Positions 1 to 7,206 of a stretch of 13,394 nt of DNA are shown here, in pieces; position 1 is the first letter of the stretch, and each line of letters opens with the position of its first letter. The DNA is from Desulfobacterales bacterium (lineage in GTDB: Bacteria; Desulfobacterota; Desulfobacteria; Desulfobacterales; Desulfosalsimonadaceae). Below the pieces are notes generated by a model. That model had not been told where the DNA came from, did not search any database, and worked only from the letters and a program-made list of their open reading frames with translations. The translations under genes and the position numbers were made by a program. The stretch spans positions 1 through 13,394 of the forward strand of contig SLIE01000191.1 of the NCBI GenBank assembly GCA_007135795.1. The letters run 5' to 3'.

Positions 1-2310
1 CATTGCCCGGGCAGAGACGGAAAAAGTTTCACCTACCCGAAACGGCACATTAAGCTTGCTTTCCGGCGGATGGATTCTCACGCCAGGCCATGCCTGTTGC
101 AAGCGAAGACGCTGTTTATAAAGCTGTTTCGCAACCGTTGCATTATCGGCAACAAGGTTATAGTAATTTCTTGCTGCGGGAATATAAAATTTCTGCTCAT
201 AGTTCTGAACCATCAAATGCGCGGAAAAGTCGGTAAGCGCCATCTTCATGGAATTTTTCATCATCGCCACCCATCGCTCCGGTGTATCCCCGGTTTTTCT
301 TTCATAAAAGGTGGGTATAACGTCATTTTCAAGAATATTGTACAACGCCCGGCTTTCCACGGCATCCTGATAGGACCAGTCTTCATATTGTTCCCCGTTC
401 CCGATGCGCCACCCCCGGTCCTCGGAGTATCCTTCATCCCACCAGCCATCCAGTATGCTCAGATTGAGCACGCCATTGACCGCAGCCTTGATCCCCGATG
501 TACCGCAGGCCTCATAGGGACGACGAGGGGTGTTGAGCCATACATCGACCCCTTGAACCAGATGTCTTCCAATATTGATGTCATAATCCTCGAGAAAAAT
601 AATCCTGTGACGCACCTCTTGACGCTTGGCAAATTGGACCACCTGCTTGATCAGCTCTTTCCCCTCATTGTCCCTGGGATGCGCTTTTCCGGCAAACACA
701 ATCTGAATCGGGTGCTTAGTCGAAGTCAGAAGCGCTTCGAGGCGCTCCCTGTCCATAAATAAGAGGTAAGCCCGCTTGTACGTAGCGAACCGCCTGGCAA
801 ATCCGATTGTAAGCACTTCCGGATCAAGAACGGTTTCGGCATCCTTCATTATGGCCTTCGGCGCATTTCTCCGGCCGTACTGCTTGACCATCAAAGCTCT
901 GCAGTGTCGAACCAACCTGGATCTGCTCATTTCGCGGGCTCGCCACAATTCTTCATCATATATCTGATCGATGCGGCTTGCCATCTCTTCATCAATGTTG
1001 ATATTGCGATACCACTCCGGCCCCAGGTATCTTTCAAACAGAAGATTGTTTTCAATACATATCCAGGAAGAGATGTGAATACCGTTGGTAACATGAGAAA
1101 TCGGGACCTCCGCAACCGGCCGGGTCGGCCATGCAAAAGCCCACATATCCCTGGCCACTTTTCCATGGAGCCGGCTTACCCCGTTGCAGAATTGTGAAAA
1201 CATAAGCCCGAGAACCGCCATTGAAAATTTACCATGCGGGTTGTATTTGTTTTCCATCTGTCCCATGGCGACAAGCGTTTCCATGTCCATTCCAAGGCGA
1301 GCGACAAACGACTGGAGATATGGTGTTACCTCATCCACTGTAAACTCGTCATGCCCTGCCGGCACCGGGGTATGAGTTGTAAAGACCGAAGTTCGCGAGA
1401 GAATTTCCAGGGCTGTTTTATAATCGAGTTGATGACTTTCCATTAGCTGGGCCAGCCGCTCGATGAGGGCAAAAGTACAATGTCCCTCATTCAAATGAAT
1501 CACCGCCGGGACCAGATTCATGGCTTCCAGCACACGCATCCCGCCGATTCCAAGCAGAATTTCCTGGGCAAGACGTGTTTCCGATTCACCCGCATACAAA
1601 CGGGAAGTCAATTCCCTTTTCTCAGACGAGTTCTCCGGCACATTGGTATCCATCAGATACAAAGCAATCCGCCCCACCCTGATTACCCATACCTGTGCAT
1701 AGATTTCGCCCTGCGGCCCCGACACGGAAATCCGCATCTCGTTCCCCGATGCATCCCTGCCCCGCCTTACCGGGAGGTGGTAGATATCGGTTTCCGGGTA
1801 TTCTTCCTGCTGCCATCCTTCGTGATCCAGGTACTGGTGAAAATACCCCTTTCTGTAGAGCAGTCCGATTCCAACCATGGGAATTCCCACATCCGAAGTG
1901 GCTTTCAGGTGATCCCCGGACAATACACCTAGCCCACCGGAGACCAACGGAACGCTTTCATGGATACCATATTCCATGGAAAAATAGGCAACCGCGCCTC
2001 CCTTCTGGTAAGGCGTCTCCGAATAATCAATCGGGGATTGAATCTCTTCTTCGAATTGTTTTTTTACCCGCTCGAGATGGGCAAGGAATCCCTCGTCTTG
2101 TGCAATCGCCTCCATTCGATCCTGAGATATCAATGTGGAAAACACAATGGGATTACGCCCGGAACGCTCCCACATGCGGGGATCGATCCGCCTGAACAGT
2201 TCAATTGCGTCAAGCCGCCAGCACCACCATAAGTTGCGCATCAACGTTTCAAGAAAAGTTAGGCTCGCAGGGACCTTCGGAAAAACCTGGTACGTTTTTA
2301 TCTTACTCAT
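1..2310 (-). CDS. glgP: Alpha-glucan (glycogen/maltodextrin) phosphorylase, GT35 family, 3'-truncated by window edge
   Basis: Phosphorolysis of alpha-1,4-glucans to glucose-1-phosphate in the cytoplasm, using PLP. The frame is open from an ATG at 2310 to position 1, giving 770 visible residues starting MSKIKTYQVFPK. An AAGAGA lies 6 nt upstream of the ATG. Seen in sequence: an N-terminal NLWWCW motif (about residues 26-31), an FSMEYGIHES segment (about 110-120), a GGLGVLSGDHLK glycine-rich loop (125-136), the PLP-lysine signature EACGTSGIK (600-608, Lys608), and DGWWDEGYSED shortly after (from 621). This combination is typical of the shorter bacterial/archaeal alpha-glucan phosphorylase branch (TIGR02094-like, about 700-850 aa), not the classical E. 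coli GlgP/MalP branch. The last visible residues (VPFRVGETFSVSARAM) resemble the start of the small C-terminal beta domain of that branch, so roughly 80-100 residues are probably missing. It lies downstream of the debranching enzyme on the same strand, which supports a role in storage-glucan breakdown. The exact preference (glycogen or maltodextrin) cannot be read from sequence. Confidence 0.93.
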   Translation of the reverse strand, partial: MSKIKTYQVFPKVPASLTFLETLMRNLWWCWRLDAIELFRRIDPRMWERSGRNPIVFSTLISQDRMEAIAQDEGFLAHLERVKKQFEEEIQSPIDYSETPYQKGGAVAYFSMEYGIHESVPLVSGGLGVLSGDHLKATSDVGIPMVGIGLLYRKGYFHQYLDHEGWQQEEYPETDIYHLPVRRGRDASGNEMRISVSGPQGEIYAQVWVIRVGRIALYLMDTNVPENSSEKRELTSRLYAGESETRLAQEILLGIGGMRVLEAMNLVPAVIHLNEGHCTFALIERLAQLMESHQLDYKTALEILSRTSVFTTHTPVPAGHDEFTVDEVTPYLQSFVARLGMDMETLVAMGQMENKYNPHGKFSMAVLGLMFSQFCNGVSRLHGKVARDMWAFAWPTRPVAEVPISHVTNGIHISSWICIENNLLFERYLGPEWYRNINIDEEMASRIDQIYDEELWRAREMSRSRLVRHCRALMVKQYGRRNAPKAIMKDAETVLDPEVLTIGFARRFATYKRAYLLFMDRERLEALLTSTKHPIQIVFAGKAHPRDNEGKELIKQVVQFAKRQEVRHRIIFLEDYDINIGRHLVQGVDVWLNTPRRPYEACGTSGIKAAVNGVLNLSILDGWWDEGYSEDRGWRIGNGEQYEDWSYQDAVESRALYNILENDVIPTFYERKTGDTPERWVAMMKNSMKMALTDFSAHLMVQNYEQKFYIPAARNYYNLVADNATVAKQLYKQRLRLQQAWPGVRIHPPESKLNVPFRVGETFSVSARAM

Positions 2311-2384
2311 GAATTTCTCTTATTTATTGGTTTTAGGATCAACCGAATCACCTTCGATCATCCGGGCAAACAAAATCAATTATG

Positions 2385-2401
2385 AAATACATTATGTATT
2401 T
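2385..2401. promoter_or_regulatory. Perfect 17-bp palindrome upstream of glgP (possible operator)
   Basis: AAATACAT-T-ATGTATTT is an exact 8-bp inverted repeat around one central base, 75-91 nt upstream of the glgP start codon and downstream of the best promoter candidate. This is the geometry expected for a dimeric repressor site, but an AT-rich palindrome can arise by chance and no matching regulator is encoded in the window. Confidence 0.3.
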
Positions 2402-2473
2402 ATGAATTGGAGATTGAACCTGAACCGGAAGAGATCAATACGAAACAAAGCTTTTCGGTCGCGCGCTGTTTAT

Positions 2474-2503
2474 ATAATAATGCCCATAACAAAGCATCGC
2501 CAA
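2474..2503 (-). promoter_or_regulatory. Candidate sigma70-type promoter for glgP
   Basis: On the minus strand TTGGCG (2498-2503) is followed after 18 bp by TATTAT (2474-2479), which is 5 of 6 to the -10 consensus and 4 of 6 to the -35 consensus. It would give a leader of about 160 nt containing the palindrome at 2385-2401. The spacing is acceptable but the -35 is weak, and AT-rich intergenic DNA offers other partial matches. Confidence 0.25.
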
Positions 2504-2589
2504 TGCAATTTTGACGCACACCATCAGAGATTCCCACCGTGATGATGGAATAGCTGATTGGATTTAGATCAAATATCAGGAAGTGTCCA

Positions 2590-2615
2590 TCCAGAAAAGA
2601 GTTAGTTTTTCCGGA
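2590..2615 (-). other. Weak stem-loop downstream of the debranching gene
   Basis: On the minus-strand RNA UCCGGAAAA pairs with UUUUCUGGA across an 8-nt loop: nine pairs, one of them a G-U wobble that would be an A-C mismatch in the plus-strand transcript. It lies about 150 nt past the debranching-gene stop. No clear U-run follows, so it is not a textbook intrinsic terminator. Recorded as structure only. Confidence 0.2.
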
Positions 2616-2763
2616 TCAGTTTCAATCTCAAACTTATCCAACTTTTTCGAGGTTGAATATCATCTTTGAAAACAGTTCGGGAGTCACGAATTATTCATAT
2701 ATTCGATCGGACATGGGTTCAATTCGCGTCCCCGAAAGACAGCTCGTTTACACTCACCGCTCA

Positions 2764-5700
2764 TTATCCCGAAAGCATGCGCCAAACACGAAACAATTCG
2801 CTTGCACTCCAGGCCTGGGCGTCGCACCCACGCTGCATGTGCGGATAATCACCATCGGTAATTTCCGGCATATGGCCAAGACATCCTTCATTGATCAGCA
2901 AAGTGGCGCTGCTAAGCCATGAAAGTGCGGCCTGATGCCCTTTGCGACCATAGACCATGCCCCATGCTTCACAAAAAGAAGGGAAAACCCAGGTCCAGGC
3001 GGTACCATTATGATATGCCGGCTTCCTGGAACTGTCCTCATCCCCCTGGTATCGGCCTTTGTAAGGCTGATAGGGATTGCCTGAAACTTCATCATTGTGT
3101 CGAATATAGAGCGGGTATTCAACTTCCCGGTCCGCCAGACTGCGAATACTGCCTGGTACAAGCAGTTCACTGCAGGCGGCAAGAATGTTCTCGCATATCT
3201 TTCGATCACTTGTCATTCCCATTGTAATGGCAAACAACTGATTGGGACGCAACGCATCGTCCGGGTGTGCATCCATGGGCATACAACCCGGGTCGCAATG
3301 AAGACAATCCGACAAAAATCCTTTATCAGTATGATAAAAAAACTTTTCAACCGCAGCAGAAACGCGGTCTACCAAATCTTTCAGCACAATACGATCCCTA
3401 AAGACAAATCCGTCAGGCACCTTGATTTCAGATAGAAACACGAGAGACGCATACCACAGTGCTTGAATTTCTATCGGGTAACCCTGCCTCGGCGTTGATG
3501 CGGGAAAATTCGTGTCCATCCAGGTGAAATGCGATGGTGAAAACACAAGCCCGGTATCCGGGTCCATTTTAACCCCATTGGGTGTCCCTTCCGCATACCC
3601 GGACACAATGGAAAACAGGATTTCCCGGAGGGTTCTGTTTCCACAAGGCGTATCCAGAAAATCTTCCGACCCCGTATACCGAACAAGATCCCGACATGCG
3701 ACCATAAACCATAACGGTGCATCCGAAGTATCCCGGTTGCGGGCGTCATTGCCGCAAATCATGTTCGGAAGCGTGCCGTTTTCTTCAAACTGTCCAAAGA
3801 GTTTAACGATCCCAAGGACCGTATCCGTCTTTCCCGCGGCAATGAGCCCCCGGCAAAATATGAGGGTATCCCTTCCCCAGTCTAAAAACCAGGGGTATCC
3901 GGCGATGACCGATTTGAGTTGCTGCCGATCGACCACAAAACAATCCATCGACCGCAGCATGGCGTCCCGGAGGGAAATCGACCCGGTATCCGTTTTGGTA
4001 AATAACGCTTCTACCGGAAGCAGCGGCAAAACCGTTTTATCTCCCGGTCGGCGTTTCACTTCGGCCTCCAACACCAATGTTTCCCCGCCCTTGAGATACC
4101 CCTTGAAATAGCCCGGACTGAAGAGATCCGAATCGGGGTCCATGCCTCTTGTCGCCTCGAGGGGCCGGTGTACCATGTATGTCCATTCCGGTTCCCATAC
4201 AAAGACCGCATCCTTCATGTCGATATCCAGGTGCCTGTTTTCTTCCGGTGAAAAGGTAAACCCCTGATCCCTGGGATAAACGGCTCTTGGAAAGGTATCC
4301 TCCGGGCCGGCATACGCCTTTGTGATTTCATGGAAACTGCGATTTTCTATATCAGGACGCAAGATGAGACTCAATGCCAAATCATCCCGGAGTTGCTCCT
4401 TGTCCTTATTTAGATGACGGTGAAAATAAATCCGAACCCTGTTTTCCAACGGTATCATTTCAACTGCCACACTCAACAGCACATGCAGCCCAAGCCCGGT
4501 CGGCACCTGGTAAAGCCACTTCATAACCCCGTTGTCATCTTCCCATGAAACCTCTCTTATGCAATGCTCATGGATCGGTTGGGAATAATCCTGATAAACC
4601 ACCCAACCCCTGCAACGGGTAAACATGATCCACCGATTGTCAGGAACCTCCGGGTTCAGGTTAGCCGCCAACAATGCATCATACTTGGATTCGAGGTACC
4701 CCCACCATGAAGACGCACGGCTCAGTCCGCCAATTCCGTTAGCGGCCAGGAGCATGCGCGGGGCACTCAAAGTGGCATTTCTGTCAAAAACAGTATCCAA
4801 ACCATCCGCTTCTGCGTGCTGCGGATAAAGCAGATATGCATCTTCATGCACATACCCGGTTTCTTTTGCCGAACTTCCATTATATATGGTCAACCGGAGA
4901 GAACAATGCCTGTGAAATCGACTTTCTTCCATCGGTGAAACAAGAACAAAATACATACCGTCATCTTTTTCCAGACCCTTTTCAATAGTGATGACCCGAT
5001 CGTTTTCCATAATGCGGGCTTCAAAGTAATCAGGCGCGGATATCATGAGAAAGTGAGCGGGCGGAATCATGACCTGTCGTTTCAAATCCTCCGGGTATCG
5101 CCAATTGATGACACCCGGCGGACCGCCATTGCTATTGTGCCCACGGCAGAATTCCACCGGATCGGCCCTGAGGCGACTGGCTTCGGCATCCGCATCAAAC
5201 CCTGCCATGTGCATGATACCGTAAAAGTTTCTGTAAACATCGAGTACCTTGCTTCGCAACCGTTGCATGGCAATACGCTCCGGCTCTCGCGGTCTTTTGG
5301 TTTCTGCTGCTTCGATCACTTCCATATCCTGTTTTTCACACGAAAGGCAAAGCACCTGCCCGGCTTTGAGTCCAATCGCGTTGCAAGACGATTGCCTTTC
5401 AATTACAAATTGTTGCATGGAAATCAGATCAAAGAGAACATCATTTCCAAGTGGCGGGAAATCGGCATTCCAGCAGGCGATCACGGGATTGCTGCAATCC
5501 AGGTTGACCAGGATCAGAAGACGCTTGTTCAAAGCAGCAGGCGCACGAAGCATCGCCAGGAAATTCCCCTCACCCCTTTCGATGAAGCGGGTTTCCACAT
5601 GATCGAAGAATGCCGGATGGGTTTTCAGTATCGTGTTGAGCCTGCGGATATGGTTTACCTGGTTGTTTTTTGCGCCCCAGTTCAATGGATTGGCATCATG

Positions 5701-7083
5701 GACGTTTATCTTTTCCGTTGCAAACCATTCCACCCCGTTGGCAAAGGCAAACCCCCCATGGTTGGAAAACATGGCGCACAGAGCGGTACGCATGCGGGCA
5801 TACGTCGTGGATACCGCTGCCAACCGGGTATTGTCATGGGTTTCGGCAAAATTGATCTTCAGTCCGTCTGAGCCGGATATGTCATTGGCCTCGGGCAGGT
5901 AATGATGAATCTGTCCCCGATCGTAATTCTGGAACAATTCGGAATAGAACCAGTTTAAGTTGGCCGTGTTCAAGAGATCCCGGGTAACGCTGATCTTGCC
6001 GCCAAGCCCTTCCAGAAAAAATATCGTATCCGGGTATTCTTCCCGAACCCGCGCCACAATATATCGCCAGGCCCGTTTTGGTATCATGTAGCCGGCATCA
6101 CACCTGAAACCATCGACGCCCCTGCGACACCAGGTCAGAAAGACCATGGCCATGAACCGCCACAATGCTTTTTTGGAATAATCGAGTTTGGTTAAATCCT
6201 CCCAAAGTACTCCCCATGCACCAGGGACTTCAATTGTTCCCTCATCATCCCGTTTCAACCAACTGGAGTGCATCTCATGAAGTCTCGCCCCCCATCCCGT
6301 GTGGTTAATCGCGATATCCAGGATCACCCGGGCATGCCGACTATGAACGGCATCAACCAGTTCGATGAATTGATCCATCGGGGTTGCTTTCATGTCAAAC
6401 TCCGCCAATGCGGTATCCACCAGCCTGAAGCTCTGGGACGCATAAGGACTGCCAAAACGTCCCATCCGTCCGTAAGTGGTGGGCGTCGGATTGATGGGGA
6501 GTAACTGGATATAGCGGCATCCCAGTTCATCGATGATAAAATCCAGTTCCTTGATGAGGCTGCGAAATGTTCCTGACGGGGGGATCAGGGTGTATCCTTC
6601 TGCATCGAATTTTTTAAAGTCGATATCGACCGGTGGTTTTTTCCTCTCGTGTTTATTAGGCCCGAACTGCCGGACAAATGCATTGTAAACGGTATTTGCA
6701 CAAACGGATTCAGCGGGTTCGACATTAATATGCGTGTTATCACCCTCCGGCCAAACGGGTAGTCCGCCTGAATCCGGTAAAAAATAGGCTTTGGCCTCGA
6801 AATGCCCGATCTCGCAAAGCGGCAGGACCAATTCGAAGCCACCATCTTCACCCGTCACCATTGGAATATCGAACCAATCATGATGCATCGGGGATTCGTT
6901 CTCATCCACTTCAGCGATGATCTCTTTCCGAGTCATTCCGGCTGCACCAATATTGGTACGAAGCCAGGCAGTACCGGGCTCCGGTGTTGCGAGAAACAAC
7001 CGAAAACCGATGACATCGCCTCGAAACAACAAAATCCGTTGCCCGGGGCCGGGTCGTTGGGTTACGTTTTTAGAAACAGGCAT
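2764..7083 (-). CDS. Two-domain glycogen debranching enzyme (GH13 glucanotransferase-like + GH133 amylo-1,6-glucosidase), AGL/Gdb1-like layout
   Basis: The 1439-residue protein is predicted to be cytoplasmic, with no signal peptide. An N-terminal beta-rich region (about 1-150) is followed by a GH13 barrel. It has a complete set of GH13 motifs: LDIAINH (255-261), GFRCDAGYM with candidate nucleophile Asp329, FFLEGLGG with candidate acid/base Glu358, and AETHDN with Asp417. A central region follows (about 590-1010) containing LLAANGIGG (778-786) and SKYDALLAANLNP, which recall the glucan-binding region of debranching enzymes. The C-terminal (alpha/alpha)6 GH133 domain carries GYPWFLDWGRDT (1062-1073), NRDTSDAPLWF (1116-1126), EIQALWY, LRPNQLFA and YHNGTAWTW (1357-1365). 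By family knowledge the first half moves short oligosaccharides off a branch and the second hydrolyses the remaining alpha-1,6 glucose. The ATG at 7083 is preceded by an A/T-rich leader without a clear Shine-Dalgarno sequence. The domain assignment is firm; whether both activities are present is inferred. Confidence 0.9.
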   Translation of the reverse strand: MPVSKNVTQRPGPGQRILLFRGDVIGFRLFLATPEPGTAWLRTNIGAAGMTRKEIIAEVDENESPMHHDWFDIPMVTGEDGGFELVLPLCEIGHFEAKAYFLPDSGGLPVWPEGDNTHINVEPAESVCANTVYNAFVRQFGPNKHERKKPPVDIDFKKFDAEGYTLIPPSGTFRSLIKELDFIIDELGCRYIQLLPINPTPTTYGRMGRFGSPYASQSFRLVDTALAEFDMKATPMDQFIELVDAVHSRHARVILDIAINHTGWGARLHEMHSSWLKRDDEGTIEVPGAWGVLWEDLTKLDYSKKALWRFMAMVFLTWCRRGVDGFRCDAGYMIPKRAWRYIVARVREEYPDTIFFLEGLGGKISVTRDLLNTANLNWFYSELFQNYDRGQIHHYLPEANDISGSDGLKINFAETHDNTRLAAVSTTYARMRTALCAMFSNHGGFAFANGVEWFATEKINVHDANPLNWGAKNNQVNHIRRLNTILKTHPAFFDHVETRFIERGEGNFLAMLRAPAALNKRLLILVNLDCSNPVIACWNADFPPLGNDVLFDLISMQQFVIERQSSCNAIGLKAGQVLCLSCEKQDMEVIEAAETKRPREPERIAMQRLRSKVLDVYRNFYGIMHMAGFDADAEASRLRADPVEFCRGHNSNGGPPGVINWRYPEDLKRQVMIPPAHFLMISAPDYFEARIMENDRVITIEKGLEKDDGMYFVLVSPMEESRFHRHCSLRLTIYNGSSAKETGYVHEDAYLLYPQHAEADGLDTVFDRNATLSAPRMLLAANGIGGLSRASSWWGYLESKYDALLAANLNPEVPDNRWIMFTRCRGWVVYQDYSQPIHEHCIREVSWEDDNGVMKWLYQVPTGLGLHVLLSVAVEMIPLENRVRIYFHRHLNKDKEQLRDDLALSLILRPDIENRSFHEITKAYAGPEDTFPRAVYPRDQGFTFSPEENRHLDIDMKDAVFVWEPEWTYMVHRPLEATRGMDPDSDLFSPGYFKGYLKGGETLVLEAEVKRRPGDKTVLPLLPVEALFTKTDTGSISLRDAMLRSMDCFVVDRQQLKSVIAGYPWFLDWGRDTLIFCRGLIAAGKTDTVLGIVKLFGQFEENGTLPNMICGNDARNRDTSDAPLWFMVACRDLVRYTGSEDFLDTPCGNRTLREILFSIVSGYAEGTPNGVKMDPDTGLVFSPSHFTWMDTNFPASTPRQGYPIEIQALWYASLVFLSEIKVPDGFVFRDRIVLKDLVDRVSAAVEKFFYHTDKGFLSDCLHCDPGCMPMDAHPDDALRPNQLFAITMGMTSDRKICENILAACSELLVPGSIRSLADREVEYPLYIRHNDEVSGNPYQPYKGRYQGDEDSSRKPAYHNGTAWTWVFPSFCEAWGMVYGRKGHQAALSWLSSATLLINEGCLGHMPEITDGDYPHMQRGCDAQAWSASELFRVWRMLSG

Positions 7084-7206
7084 AATTTTTCAATTTTTTG
7101 TGAGATTATTATCAGAGCGGATGCAACACGCCCTTTACTGCCATACACGGGCACAAGCGAACTGATGGCTAAGTTAATAGTAGGGTTAAAAATGCATTAC
7201 AGCCTG
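7084..7206. other. Spacer between the RND gene and the debranching gene (123 bp)
   Basis: No gene. On the minus strand an extended -10-like TGATAAT lies about 30 nt before the debranching-gene ATG, but no good -35 stands at the right distance. No strong hairpin with a U-run follows the RND stop codon. Whether the two genes share a transcript is unclear, and their functions (lipid transport, glycogen breakdown) are unrelated. Confidence 0.4.

Larger units (their letters stand above)
2311..2763. other. Non-coding spacer between debranching enzyme and glgP (453 bp)
   Basis: No convincing gene on either strand. Short open frames here have no recognisable domain and mostly run into the antisense of flanking genes. 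The stretch is AT-richer than the coding sequence around it. It contains a possible sigma70-type promoter for glgP, a perfect 8+8 bp palindrome and a weak stem-loop (listed separately). Its length suggests that glgP has its own transcription start and is not strictly co-transcribed with the upstream debranching gene. Confidence 0.6.

Noticed and set aside
70..762. Plus-strand 230-codon open frame
   Set aside because: It is antisense to the glgP coding sequence, which has clear motifs across this region. The translation shows no domain and is the usual shadow of a real gene.
2473..2478. TATAAT on the plus strand
   Set aside because: No -35 box lies upstream at the right distance and no plus-strand gene follows within the spacer or beyond it.
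2713..2729. tRNA T-arm-like sequence (ATGGGTTCAATTCGCGT)
   Set aside because: The TTCAA loop is present, but the stem has a G-G clash, and no acceptor, D or anticodon arm can be folded from the flanking bases. Treated as chance, not a tRNA gene or attachment site.
5053..5871. Plus-strand 272-codon open frame
   Set aside because: It lies wholly opposite the debranching gene and translates to a low-information sequence with no recognisable motif.
7084..7206. Sigma54-type promoter upstream of the debranching gene (TGGCA...TTGCA)
   Set aside because: The GG and GC elements are about 16 bases apart instead of the required 10.
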